A DNA stretch of 64,000 bases from Prostheceraeus crozeri (taxonomy: Eukaryota; Platyhelminthes; Polycladida; Euryleptidae), in assembly GCA_907163375.1 (NCBI GenBank), contig CAJQUW010006287.1, forward strand, positions 1 through 64,000, in the 5' to 3' direction. The notes beneath the pieces are model-generated. The model had not been told where the DNA came from. It worked only from the letters and a program-made list of their open reading frames with translations, and made no database searches. A program made the position numbers and the translations under genes. Position 1 is the first letter of the stretch. Each line of letters opens with the position of its first letter. Below are positions 24,386-35,507 of this stretch, in pieces.

Positions 24386-25806
24386 ATAAAACTGTAAACG
24401 AACGAAAGTGATGCTTCTCAGTCATACGCTTATTATGGGGGAAATAAAATTCTCATATCGCTTTCCGCTGTCAGACACAGACAGCCGTGTACAGCAACTT
24501 TCGTTCAGGCAAATCCGTACTGTTGTTTCTGTTTGTGAATATATAATACAATGCAAATGAGTAGATTAACCCCTCCGTTACCAAGCGAGGTATTTCAGGT
24601 ACCCCAATGTACTTTGATATCGTGTAAAAATTTTTAAAGCTGATCTTCCAGTGATTCCTTCATTCCCATTTCTTAAAACATTCCAATACACCAGAAAATT
24701 GGTTTAAGACAGATACCTGTCTTATAGAAATATTATTTTTACAATGATTTTGTGGATGGGATACCCAGATTACCGCACATGGTAAATAATGTTCCGTTTA
24801 TAAATTTTCCATCCTGTCAAACTTTCATTTTCTGCATTATTTTGCATAATTGATGAATTTATCTTACTTTTGTAAGAAAAATGCCTATCGTTTTCATCAT
24901 TGTAGACTTTTGTACGCATGTTAATTTACTCTTTATATCAGCTACACATAATTTACATTTATTTCTTCAAAAGTATCAGTCGTCAAATAAAATCAACTTC
25001 GAATCATCTACATAAATGATTGATTTCAATCATACAACTTATTCATTTTGGAAAAGTGTCATTTAGTATTTCTTTGACGAGGAACCAGCTCGTAGAAGCG
25101 ACAATTGTCTGTCTATTTCCCATTTTGGTGTCAATTACATTGTATTGATTGGTTGCAGCCATGGTGTGAAGCCGTGCAAGCGTGCTGACGGGCTGGGGTG
25201 TTTGTGTTCGAGCAAGAACAATCAAAGGCATGAGGCGCCTGCTTCATTGATCGATATCGTAACAGGACTCACAACGCCGTGTCAAATCAGACAGACAGAA
25301 TGCTTTGCGTCATTTTCAACCATAGAAATAGATTGTTAATCTGAAGTTGACTAGAATAGATATTGAAAAAAATTCAATGAAGAATGAAAAATTAAAAAAA
25401 TATGAAGAATTCTTCATTGACTTTCACGTTCTGTTTTGCATGCATTCAGTCTGTAATTGACCCTTGACGAAGAAAGCCGAAATATCGGGTTTTTCAAATT
25501 AAAGAATAATTCCTGCGAAGCCAGTGGCAATCAATTTTTTTTCAACTACTCATCCAGGAATGGCCTCATTATACCATATGTATCAGAATAGATATTGACT
25601 CAAGGTCGCGGCACATCCGGGGGAACTAAGTTGGGGCATGAACCACCAATGAAAAGCTTAGAATTGCACATGTGACTGATTCTAACCCAATGATTCAGCC
25701 GTTGACAAGTGCATCTAAGTGAAAATGCGTGCGGTTTTTGTGCCACTATTGTGTATTGCATGAAACTTTACTTCCATTCTAGAAGTTTAATTGTTTATCA
25801 ATTTCT

Positions 25807-27450
25807 ATGTTTTCAACGGACGAGCTTCTTGGATTGATTGAAATGAGACGCAGGCGCTTGCAACCTGCTGTGATTGCCGCTTCACTTGCCCATTCTGATT
25901 CCGATAGCGATGAAGATGACGATGAAATATTTGCCGGTGAGGATGATTCTGACGTATTGGATAATGTCGAAGAGGATGATGAAGATGAAGATGAATTGCT
26001 GGTTGAGGAAGAAGAGGATTCGGAGAGTGAAGATGATGAAAGTGTCCCCGAGAATGATATCTACGTGGCTAGATCTGGGATGGTATCCCGACAAACAAAG
26101 AAAATCCGCGGATTTCCGTCGGAATTCCGTTTCTAGTCCGTAAGATCCGCGGACTTCCGTCGACCTTCCGTCGGAAGTCCGCTTGTTTGTTGGGATATGG
26201 CACGCATCAGAGTCACAATATACTCGGAGACGCGGCCATAATATCATGAATATTACACCTGGACCAACAACCATTAGCAAAGCTGCGATGACAATAAAAG
26301 ACCACTTTCTATTCTTCTTTCCGACGGAAATATTGGAGCTTATATGTCGAGAAACAAACAATTATGCACATGCAGCAACTGACACTGACGACACATCATG
26401 GACAGATTTGACAATACACGAACTTTGTGCGTATATGGACATTCTCCTGGCAGTTGGAAGGCTACAGGGCAGAAAGCTCCATATCAGTCAAATGTGGCGA
26501 CAGAATGCAGCCTTTCAATATGCAGTCGTTACGGCATAAGGATTTGGATATGCGCCGATTCTCAAAATGCCTATGTTTCAATTTTGCAAGTTTACACTGG
26601 AATGAGAGCCAACAGGAAAGAGGCAAATCAAGGACAACGAGTTGTTATGGACCTGGTGAAACCTTACTTGGGATCTGGCAGAAGATTAACAACTGACAAT
26701 TTTTTCACCTCGCTGCCCTTAGCCCAAAGTTTGTTGAAATCCAATATCACTATCACGGGTACATTGCGACCAAACAAGGCTGATATTCCCTCCGAATTTC
26801 TACCAAGCAAGAACAGACAACCGAATACTTGCTTGTTTGGATTTACCAAGGACGAAACATTGCTCTCGTATGTGCCCAAATCAAACAAGTGTGTTATCCT
26901 CCTTTCTACTCAACGTCACGGTGCTGACATTGCTTCCCCTGGAAAACCAGGAATTATTGAGCATTACAATGCTACAAAAGGCGGGGTTGACACAGAAGAT
27001 GCGATGACTCGACACTATTCTTGTGTCGCCAGATCAGAAGGTGGCCGATGCGGATCTTCATGGAGCTTTTGGATATCGCGGCCATAAATGTTTTCAATCT
27101 GTGGAGAGCGAAACATCCCACCTGGAAAGATTCCTGCAGATCTCGGCGTGCCACTTTTCTGGAAGGGCTGAGCATCGAATTGGTTCTACCAAACGTTCAA
27201 TGCCGAGCGACCCACACCAGCAGCCTACATAAGGCATGCAACTATCGATGCAATGCGTATGATGGGATGCGGACCTCCAATACGACCTGCATTACCAACG
27301 CGACAGCAGCAACCAAGGCGGTGCCAGAGATGCCCACGTGCCGCAGACAGGAAGACAAAAGTGACGTGTTCCATTTGTGGAACACCAGTCTGTAAGGACC
27401 ATCGCAACGATGAAAGTCTTTCAATGTGTCTGACATGCATTAGTAATTAA
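25807..27450 (+). pseudogene. piggyBac transposase, disrupted
   Basis: The frame opens with MFSTDELLGLIEMRRRRLQP, then a long Asp/Glu-rich tract usual for piggyBac N-termini, and breaks at the nested MITE near 26086. It resumes with NITPGPTTISKAAMTIKDHF and LAVGRLQGRKLHISQMW. The block with the first catalytic Asp appears deleted near 26520, where the sequence jumps to YGIRIWICADSQNAYVS. The second and third Asp regions remain as LTTDNFFTSLPLA and KGGVDTEDAMTRH. The C-terminal cysteine-rich finger at 27325-27445 has CxxC, CSICGTPVCKDH and CLTC. At least three frame changes are present, so no functional transposase is made. Confidence 0.88.
26086..26195. mobile_element. 110-bp MITE inserted in the piggyBac transposase
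   Basis: TA at 26084-26085 and 26196-26197 flanks a 110-bp segment that starts TCCCGACAAACAA and ends with the near-exact inverse TTGTTTGTTGGGA. The inside is a set of CCGCGGA/TTCCGTCGGAA words that fold back on themselves. A TA duplication points to the Tc1/mariner superfamily. It interrupts the transposase between its acidic N-terminal region and the rest. Confidence 0.8.
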
Positions 27451-27679
27451 ATACTTTGAATTGTGGACATAAGATCCTTTTTTCCGAAAAAGCACTGGGG
27501 TACCTTAGTTACCCCGCTTGGTATTTAACGGATTTTTTTTACCTTGGTAACGGAAGGGTTAAAGATACCAGACAGAGATTTTTAAGGTCATTTTAGACGC
27601 GCGAAGCGCCGCTTAGTAATTCTCGTGCGCTCTATGGAATAATTCATAAACTTTCTCTCGATTTCTGCAGATTGCCAAA

Positions 27680-28527
27680 TTTAAGGTTGTGGTAAAATTC
27701 CAAGTAGTTATTCCAAGTATACAACGTCGCTTGAAATGGTGTAATGAGTTCAAGAATTTCACTGAAGAGCAGTGGAGGAAGGTGATTTTTTCAGATGAGT
27801 CCAACTTTCAGGCTTTCAATGTCAGAGACCAATTGCGTCGACGAATTGGTGAGCGTTACAAACCTGAATGCCTGAAACCGTCTGTGAAAATTCCAATCCT
27901 TGTGGTGGTTTGGTCATGCATCTCATATAATGGTGTTGGATGATTGTTTATTTTGGAAAAAGGGAACCGATTTAATTCGAATTTGTACAAGAAAATCTTG
28001 GAGGACCGTCTCCTACCATCTGTTGCTGAATGGTATCCAGATGGCGACTATCTTTTCCAGGATGATGGAGCTCCATGCTATCGGTTTATAGCAGTTACCG
28101 TACACAAGAATTCGTTCACTGACTTGGTTCACGGAATTCGTTCATTGCCTTGGTGGCCAGGACAGTTACCTGATCTGAATATTATCGAAAATTTGTGGTC
28201 GCGTGTTTGCGCATTCGTTCAAGAGAAGAAACCGACCAATGGTTATGAATTGATAAATGCTATCATTCAAGTGTGGCACCATCAAATCACGCCAGAAGCC
28301 ACAGAAAATCTATATAAATCCATTGCCAGGAGAATCCTAACTGTGGTCAATTCAAAGGGATTTTCAGCAAAATATTAAACTATGTAGCCGTCTGTATGCT
28401 GTTTACTTGAATAGGATGCCTTCCGCTTGAATAGAAGTTGAATTGAATACATTAAGGTCGAGATATCATGATTACTTCGTCTTTTATGCTATAATCGTAG
28501 GTGTCCGTAAACTTTTGGCCATATCTG
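27680..28527 (+). mobile_element. Tc1/mariner element, 5'-truncated
   Basis: Two consecutive frames (27689-27943 and 27944-28378) give the C-terminal two thirds of a Tc1-type DD34E transposase. The first Asp lies in VIFSDESNF, the second in FQDDGAPCY, and the Glu in WPGQLPDLNIIENLW. GERYKPECLKPSVK and LYKKILEDRLLPS are also typical. The frames meet with one shift near 27943. The 3' end reads GTCCGTAAACTTTTGGCCAT followed by ATCTG and TA, a common Tc1 terminal repeat. No matching left terminus or N-terminal helix-turn-helix part is present, so it is a dead 5'-truncated copy. Confidence 0.85.
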
Positions 28528-28571
28528 TAGACTAATCAACTACTTGATGAATTTGATAGCATAGGGATACC

Positions 28572-29008
28572 CACTAGGTGACATGCCACGCGTAATTCAC
28601 GCGTAATTACGGAACACCCCAAACATCCGCGGTTAAGGACATTCCATTCTTCTACGGGCGTACATACGCACTGCACTATGAGTCAGAAATCTTTTGATCT
28701 GATGCTGTTAAAACGTAGGGAATGTCTATGAATACGCGCGGGCGAGTGCTTATAGTTTGCGCGTCGTCTACGGTTGTCTGTGTTGCCGCTTGATGACACG
28801 GACGAACCGCTAAGCATGTTCTGTCTTCCCTGAGCACGAAATTGAGGTCATATCACATTGTTTAGCCTCTGATACATGCAGATACATGAGACGCAAAGTC
28901 TATATATAGGAAGACTGCCGACAGATGTTGCAGGAATGTCACACATAACCACGGATGTTTAGGGTCATGTGTAATTTCGCGTAATTGAGCGTGGCATGTC
29001 ACCTAGTG
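28572..29008. mobile_element. CACTA-ended MITE, copy 2 (inverted relative to copy 1)
   Basis: The same CACTAGGTGACATGCCACGC terminus as at 1163 opens the element and its inverse closes it at 29008. CC on both sides gives a possible 2-bp duplication. The interior matches the reverse complement of copy 1, with scattered substitutions and a net loss of about 38 bp. Two copies in 28 kb suggest an abundant family. Confidence 0.85.
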
Positions 29009-29053
29009 CCATCTTTCCAGGAATCAGGGATTCGGAATAGGATGACTTCCCTG

Positions 29054-30067
29054 TAGTGATGCAAATGGAAAATTTTCCAGAATTTATTTTTGGTGATTGA
29101 CGTTTTTTCCTTTGTTTTGGAGACTTATTATAGTCGTTTGAAAAGACTATGTAATATTCAAAGTCCAAAAACTTCTCTATCATCCCTGTATGTTAACTTT
29201 TGGTACCAATTGCACCTTTTCCATGTCTATTTTAGATCTTTCTAAATGAATTTCAGATATTAGATGGATTTCAGATTTCTCTAGCTGAATTTCAGATATC
29301 TGTCACAAGCTCAACTTTGAAAAGATCTTTAATTCAACTGGATATCCCCGTGGATCATATCTGAAATTCATTTGGACAGATCTGAAATCGAATTGGAGCT
29401 ATCTGAATCATCTGAATGGAGGATGTGTATCCTGCAGCTCAACGAAGATATCGGACAATGCGCCAGAAGTTTGAAACTATCATAGATATTCTTCTGCTCA
29501 TCACAGATAACTTTAATTTATAAATATCTCACGAGTTTCCAGTCTTTATATCTTCCAATATGGTCGCTCATGAATGCTGCGTGGACTGTGTGCTTATACT
29601 TCATCACATGTTCATCGACACAGGGCGAATTTGCATCACTATGATCAACGCTGCATAATAAAGCTTAACTTTCAAGCTAATAAGCAAATTTCAAAATGAA
29701 GTACAGTATTTTTGCTCCAGATCTTTCACATTGCATGAAATTAAATCCTTATAGTAAAGCAAGATTTACGTTATCCCAAACGGTGTCAGTGTGATAATTA
29801 AAAATGCTAACAAAATGGCACAAGCCACTGGTGGAAAGGGAATGTTCAAAAATCCGCGGACGGAACTCGTATTGATATGATCGAGTAATCTAAATAATGA
29901 TGAAATTAAGAGTTTTAGACCCAATTTATTGGTACGTAGCTGGCTCGGCAGTGGAAGCGCTCAAATTATAAGGCCAATCAAAAAAAGTAAAAGTTTCAAA
30001 ATTTTCCAAAATTTTCCAATTTTTTCAATAATTTTCCGTTGTATATTCCGGAAAATTTTCATCACTA
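29054..30067. mobile_element. hAT-type non-autonomous element with 8-bp target duplication
   Basis: The octamer CTTCCCTG at 29046-29053 is repeated exactly at 30068-30075. Between them a 1,014-bp segment starts TAGTGATG and ends CATCACTA. GGAAAATTTTCC palindromes follow inside each end. Eight-base duplications with short terminal repeats are characteristic of hAT transposons. The interior has no transposase but carries several GAATTTCAGATAT words in both orientations at about 29250-29400. It lies 45 bp right of the second CACTA-ended MITE. Confidence 0.85.
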
Positions 30068-30075
30068 CTTCCCTG

Positions 30076-31905
30076 TAGTAGCAGTTTTATGTATGTCGAA
30101 GTCGATTTGTGAGACAAAAAGCTAATCAGGTGCAGTTGGTTTCAAAATTGACAGAATGACAAAGTAGGCTTATAAGAAAGAATGACAGACATCAAGAAGA
30201 ATACAGCTTCTTTGATTCTCAATGTGGTCAACGAGCGCCAAGTCCCACAACGCTGCTGCCTTTGAAAGTTAACAAAAAGGAAGTGAGTGACTTGAGTGTT
30301 TCAGTCGAACTGGACGGCAGAACGGAACATTTTTCAAATGAACAGGCGAACTGAGAACGAACAAAATAGTTGAATCAGCGATGAACGGATTGAGTGGAAT
30401 TCGAATGCACGGGTGCACTTGGATCCTGGAACGATATTTTGCATTCAAGCTTCGGATATACAAGCATTTATCGATGGAATGATAATTTGCACGTTAATAA
30501 ATGGATTTTACGCTTCACCAGCAGATGAAATAATAAAAAAATAATATTGTACTTCAAAAAGCTACAAAAATCGTTTTCTTAGTTTAAGTTTGTCATAAAA
30601 GTTTTCTGCAATTATTATGAATGAAACTCAGTGGCTAACACATAGCAGCAGCTAGCATTTACACGCTTTCAATGAGCGCATATTTTCACATTTTTTCTAT
30701 AATCAGTAAAATAGAATTTTTTGTTTAAGATGATTTTATTCAAACTGCAGCACTACACAAACGGCATGCATATACGAGCATTTTCATAGTGCACATCACT
30801 CTCAAGCACTGTTTTAAAAAAATGCATGTAGTCTGCTGTTTGCAGTTATAATCAATTATTCTTGTTCAACTGTTTAACGGTAATTTTGTATCGCTAAATT
30901 ACGAAAATTACTTGTGTTGGAATATCACAACTTTCAGCGCATAAGAAACAGACTATTTTGGTTAACTACCAACTACATACCCTAACAAAGCCTACAGCTA
31001 AACAGCTAATGGAGCAACTGAGTAAATACTTAGTAATTGACACTACTTAAGGCCGTCCAAAAACAAGACTAAGTTACAATCAAGGTCTTCTTGGTAATAT
31101 GAAAAGTAAATAAGGACAGCTTGAAATTCTACAATGCAAAATCATAACTAGCAGTTCACACACGATCCTTTTCATGAGGGAAAATTGAAATTCGAAAATA
31201 ATGAAAAGGGAAAGGACGCTACAGTCGCTCATCTAACTTCTTCTCTTTATCAACAAGATTCACTTCTAAACATCTTACGTCTTTGACCAGATGGTTTCCT
31301 TGATCGAGTTGCGTTTCTTTTTTCCCTCATTTTGTCGTCTTTATCAAATATGACTCTGCTTACTAAAATGTTTTCCCAGATACGATGTTGTCCACATCGA
31401 GTTTTTGCACCTATCTTTCAACTTTCTCAATGGCCACTCACCTGTAAGTACTAGCAAAAATCATTTCACAAGGAGAAGAGAAGCGCTAAACAACACACTG
31501 TACATGCGCAGTTTCCAGCAGTGAATTTAAAGAATGCGATTGGAATAATGTGAGTGAAGCTTTAATACCTCCAAACATATTTACCCAATATTATTCCAGA
31601 ATTCCTTGATTTTCCAGACTTTTTTCAGACCCGTGGGCACTCTGACGAGTAAGATGACTCACAATACTTAAATTATCCACGCTATGGTGTCACTCACGGT
31701 CAGATAATGCTAAATAGAGAATTATTAATGACGAGGATCATACAGCAAATTTTTCACCCACATGCAAATATTGGCCTATTTTAGAGCGATCTGTGTCGAA
31801 ATCCCAGAATTAGGAAACAAATTAGAATAGCGAAATCTCGAGATTGACTTTTTATTACCCAAGATTCCCGGGATTTCGAAGGACTAACCGGGATTGCAAT
31901 CCCTA
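30076..31905. other. Intergenic sequence, nothing recognised
   Basis: AT-rich sequence with no supported gene, RNA or paired repeat. The small minus-strand frame at 30269-30463 has no domain. Confidence 0.5.
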
Positions 31906-31909
31906 TTAA

Positions 31910-32953
31910 CCCTCAGAGACCTAAGGGGGGTCCATTGGACCCCGGAGCCACATTTTTTTATTTTATTTTTTACGCTGACGATATATCAACCACTCAAGTC
32001 CATACAAAATCATCATTTCTGACAGTGAATCTGCATGTGTTATTTCATTTCAATTGAATCAGTAGAAGTATGCCAGATAGGTCCACTGGACCCCCCTCAG
32101 GTTTCAGAGGGTGTAGAAATTCCATCACAAAATTTTTGTAATTAGATGAAAAATGATTTCGAACATGTCTACGATGGTGTATAAAGAGTGAAAGTCATTT
32201 ATTCATTGTTTGCATCATGCTCGTAGATGTGCAATGTGTTGGAAGATCACAAAGTGTGAATATTTTGCTTTCGCACATGATCTCGCGTGACTGTTTGGCC
32301 TATATGAACAACTCGACATAAATCGATGTCCGAAATGAAAGCTATCATTATATTCATAGTTGAGCACCAATAACTGATTGATGACAAACTTTTCACAGCA
32401 GTGATGATAAGTTTGAGATTTCCACAGCTGTTTTTGGTTCTAGAAGCACAGCAGTTTTGACTCATTTTAGGTCTATTTCTGATAGCTTTCGATAAATTTG
32501 AAGGAATGCACAAATGGAAAGGATTAGCTGCATGAATTAAATCAATTTCATCAAAATCAACTATCTGAGGCTTTATGGTGACACAAAATATCGTAAAGCC
32601 GCCTCGTAGTACAAATGATGCTGTACTAAATGTGGTTGACTTACAAAAACACTATATTTTCGCACGTGTTTACTGAGAAGGCTGAAAGTCACTCAAAGGA
32701 TTCGTTATACCAACCTGCTACACGCAAACATCATTGTTTTACTAATAATCAACTTTCCTAATGTTTTGATATCGATTTAAGCAGGTAAGCTAAGAATATG
32801 TTAAAGGGGTCCACTGGAGCCCCCTTAGGTCTCTTCTTTATACTGATAATGGAAAAGTCAATAAGTATCATGACACAGATCTGTCTTGTCTAAGAAAAAT
32901 CTAAAATATATAGTAGAGGTGATCAAAATGATCACCCCTTTGTATCTTAAGGG
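31910..32953. mobile_element. TTAA-flanked piggyBac-like non-autonomous element
   Basis: TTAA at 31906-31909 and 32954-32957 flanks a 1,044-bp segment. It begins CCCTCAGAGACCTAAGGGG and ends with the imperfect inverse of CCCTTAAGATACAAAGGGG. The near-palindrome GGTCCATTGGACCCC follows the left end, and variants recur at about 32081-32096 and 32807-32823, which suggests internal binding sites. No transposase frame is present. The TTAA duplication and CCCT end support piggyBac. It lies just downstream of the kinase stop codon on the minus strand. Confidence 0.8.
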
Positions 32954-32957
32954 TTAA

Positions 32958-33245
32958 GGTCATGCTGTCCATGAAAATGTCTCACTCAAGTTCTAATAGC
33001 TTTTGAAGACAAATTGATATCTGCGTCAATTCATGTACACGAAAAATAAAAGTCACAAATGAAATCGGTTGAATAATCAAATTTCATTTTTAAGTTCTCT
33101 TAAATGCAATTGAAAGACCGGGAGATAGTGCAAAAGAAATGCAGTGGCAGCAATAGGTTCCAGAAGACTTCAAAACAGCAGCGATCATGATGAACTAGCG
33201 ATACAGCAACTCCCCAGCGGGTTAAATCGAATTGTATGAGAACTG
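32958..33245 (-). other. Downstream flank (3' UTR side) of the kinase gene
   Basis: This stretch follows the kinase stop codon on the minus strand. No AATAAA signal was seen here. The first minus-strand match (TTTATT on the plus strand) is at about 32198, inside the TTAA-flanked element, so the real polyadenylation site is unknown. Confidence 0.35.
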
Positions 33246-33475
33246 TCACTCTGATTGGTTTTCTTTGCAGAAAGCATGCTTCAATAACTCATCGGCTGCT
33301 GGACGTTTCTCGGCATCATGTGTAAGACCAGCTTGTATAAACTCTTTGAGCTCCCTGGATGCTCCTTCAGGAAGTACGTACCATTCACGTATTACAGATT
33401 TGTCTGACCGTTTTATATTTTTCACCACTCGAAATCGAATGTGTGGCCAGATTGCTCCATCAAGTAAAAATTTTC
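33246..33475 (-). CDS. Protein kinase gene (MAP3K8/MAP3K14-like), last coding exon
   Basis: This exon encodes the end of a kinase C-lobe: GAIWPHIRFRV, then LPEGASRELKEFIQAGL, then KRPAADELLKHAF, with the stop six codons later. The invariant Arg of subdomain XI lies in EKRPAADELL. A TATTTTCAG acceptor precedes it on the minus strand. The exon starts with two bases that complete the glycine codon left by the exon ending at 54916, and translation runs without a gap from MITG into KFLLDGAIW. Spacing from MITG to the ELKEFI helix matches MAP3K8. The exon is 21.4 kb from its neighbour. The frame stays open upstream to about 33854, so intron retention would add unrelated residues. Confidence 0.85.
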
Positions 33476-34029
33476 CTGAAAATATGAGAAGACACCGATC
33501 ACACACAAATATTATCCCATGAACGCCTTCATTGATATGTGAAATACAAAAGTTCCATAAATGTTCCGTGACGTTGTTTTTGAAGGACGTCAAGGATCGG
33601 GAGATGAGCGGGCGGGATGTGATGGCAGCTGGTTGAGGAGGGAGACACTCTCCTGTTTCCTCGATGTTACTTATGACATCAGTTTGGCGTCCGGAGACAG
33701 CGGGAGAGGGCTGAAAAGGGTGTTTGTTTGATGAGAAGGCTGGCTGGGAGGGATTGCGGATGGAGCAAAGAGTTGTTGACGATGACGCATGTTGCGCACT
33801 CGCACCACCCCCTCCGGGACCACTCGCTCCCACAACTCCCTCGCCTGTCACCACCAGTCACATCGACGCTTCAGGCCTGAAGGGAACACCTTCAGCTCCC
33901 AATCCCTCCGTGGGTCCATCCCGCGAGTCCTCACACACTTTTCCCATTCGCCCACCCACAACCACGCAGCCACCACCCTCAACCGACAGAGACCAGCTTC
34001 ATCCAGGACGCCTTCCTAGGTGCGCTCTT
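33476..34029. other. Intronic sequence beside the last kinase exon
   Basis: Moderately GC-rich. Frames are open on both strands (for example 33724-34263 on plus and to 33854 on minus), giving Pro/Ser/Thr-rich peptides without a known domain. It could be the low-similarity tail of the LINE at 34-35.2 kb or old host intron. Confidence 0.35.
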
Positions 34030-35250
34030 GAGTGTACCTCCGATGGATTGATTCACACATTGAAGCAGGAACCTCTTCAACCTTTCCCAGTTCTCCGCCA
34101 GGACCCAAGGACAGGATCTGGTAAGTCAACCTTAACAATTATGCGCTCAAACCCAGAGATTTCCTGCCAGGCACCTCAGCAACCTGGTGCCCGACTGCTT
34201 CCTCACCAATCCGTCGACCTGTTTCATGAAGGTGAAATCCCATGTCATTCGAGACCCTCATGAAACAGTGCGACTTTTCACTCCTCAGTTCCCTCCGACC
34301 GTACAGAATGGCAAACCCTTCCATTCCCTCATCCTTCCAATCCATGTAGAATAACGTGGCAGAGCATTTCTGCACCGACACCCTCATGACCTACACTTCT
34401 CCCCATTCCTCCACCACCCTCACAGCCCACTGCAGCCTAGTCTTCCCTTCCCCCACCGACTTCCACGACGCCTACACCGCCAGATCGTCCGCGAAGGCGC
34501 TCACCTCCACCCTCTCACCAGGTCATTAACGTCTACCAGGAAAAGGAGAGTCGCCAGCACAGAGCCTTGAGGGAGCCCCTGACGAAGCAATCTGGTTTTC
34601 CCTCTGACCCCCATCCACAGTTATCCATGCGAGCCTATTCTTCAGCCACTCCTACACCCACCGAGGTATCTGCACACTGACGTGCGCACCGTCAGCTTCC
34701 ACAGAAACCCATCCCTCCACATCCGGTCGTACCACTTCGAAGTCTAATAGGATCAGGTTTGTCTTCAACTTCTGTTGGATACCTATTCCACATCGATTAG
34801 GGCAACCTCACCATTTGATTACCAACCACCTTCCCGTCCTTGACCTCGCATTAAACCGGCTGAACCACTTCCCCTTCTCCAGGGCCCACCTCATCCACCT
34901 CCCCAACACACGCTCCATCCACTTCCCCAGACATGCCGCGTAGCACAGCGGCCGGTAGGACGCAATCTTGTGAGGGTCCTTCCCAGCCTTCAACAACGGA
35001 ACAATCTCTCCCTAACGCAACACCTGTGGGACCAAACTTTCTACGAAGCCGCGGCTCCCAGTACCTAGGCAGACGACATTGGATGGAGCTGGATGGATTC
35101 CTACAACGCCCCTGTGTACGCTGACCGGGCATGCCAGATAAAATGTAAAACTACAGTAAGTTTCCAGTACCAGATCACCATCAGCGTCAAAGAATTCGGA
35201 GAGGTGGGCGGGAGCTGAATGGACTCCTACAAGCACTTGTGCACGCTAGA
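34030..35250 (-). mobile_element. LINE reverse transcriptase fragment (family unresolved)
   Basis: On the minus strand a segment at 34808-34996 reads LKAGKDPHKIASYRPLCYAA followed by CLGKWMERV, the fingers motif of non-LTR reverse transcriptases. Further along, at about 34470-34510, SAFADDLAV gives the catalytic FADD box. At 34139-34387 a downstream palm/thumb stretch follows. Between them, sequence resembling the NRLAWITVDGG and GAPSRL parts of RT appears in shifting frames. The copy has several frameshifts and lacks endonuclease, so it is dead. Sequence use is distinct from the L2-like LINE to its right. Confidence 0.72.
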
Positions 35251-35277
35251 AAGGCATGTCAGATAAAATGTAAAAGT
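35091..35277. repeat. Imperfect direct duplication with 123-bp period
   Basis: About 60 bases at 35091-35150, containing GGCATGCCAGATAAAATGTA, recur at about 35214-35277 as GGCATGTCAGATAAAATGTA with scattered changes. They overlap the 5' part of the LINE fragment. Confidence 0.6.
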
Positions 35278-35507
35278 AAGAGCAGTTTGAATGATGGAGG
35301 TAAACCTCTGAAGGTTTAGGGTCAGTGTTTGAGATAACCATATTGGATGGATATTCAACAATATTTAAAGGAAGGTTACAAAACTCCCAATAATGGAAAT
35401 CGTGGAATTCCGGGTATAAAACTTGAAAGTCAATAGTCTGTTTCTTTACAAGTGAAACTACCATTATAGTGAAACCGCTATTGTACAATTTAGACATGAT
35501 CACGAGA
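35278..35507. other. Spacer between two minus-strand LINE pieces
   Basis: No coding or repeat structure recognised. It ends at the ATTCATT-rich tail of the L2-like LINE. Confidence 0.4.

Larger units (their letters stand above)
24570..27558 (+). mobile_element. piggyBac element with intact ends and TTAA target duplication
   Basis: TTAA at 24566-24569 and again at 27559-27562 brackets a 2,989-bp element. Its left end reads CCCCTCCGTTACCAAG and its right end is the inverted CCCTTCCGTTACCAAG. Related inner words (GGTACCCCA and GCTTGGTATTT) also recur near both ends. The TTAA duplication and CCC-type termini are diagnostic of the piggyBac superfamily. The interior carries a broken transposase and a nested 110-bp MITE, so it cannot move on its own enzyme but could be mobilised in trans. 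Its right edge lies about 130 bp from a 5'-truncated Tc1 remnant. Confidence 0.93.

Noticed and set aside
25882-26361. 159-codon minus-strand frame
   Set aside because: Antisense shadow of the acidic piggyBac transposase N-terminus and the nested MITE.
33724-34263. 179-codon Pro/Ser-rich plus-strand frame
   Set aside because: Antisense to the kinase intron side and a minus-strand LINE fragment. Low-complexity peptide without a domain.
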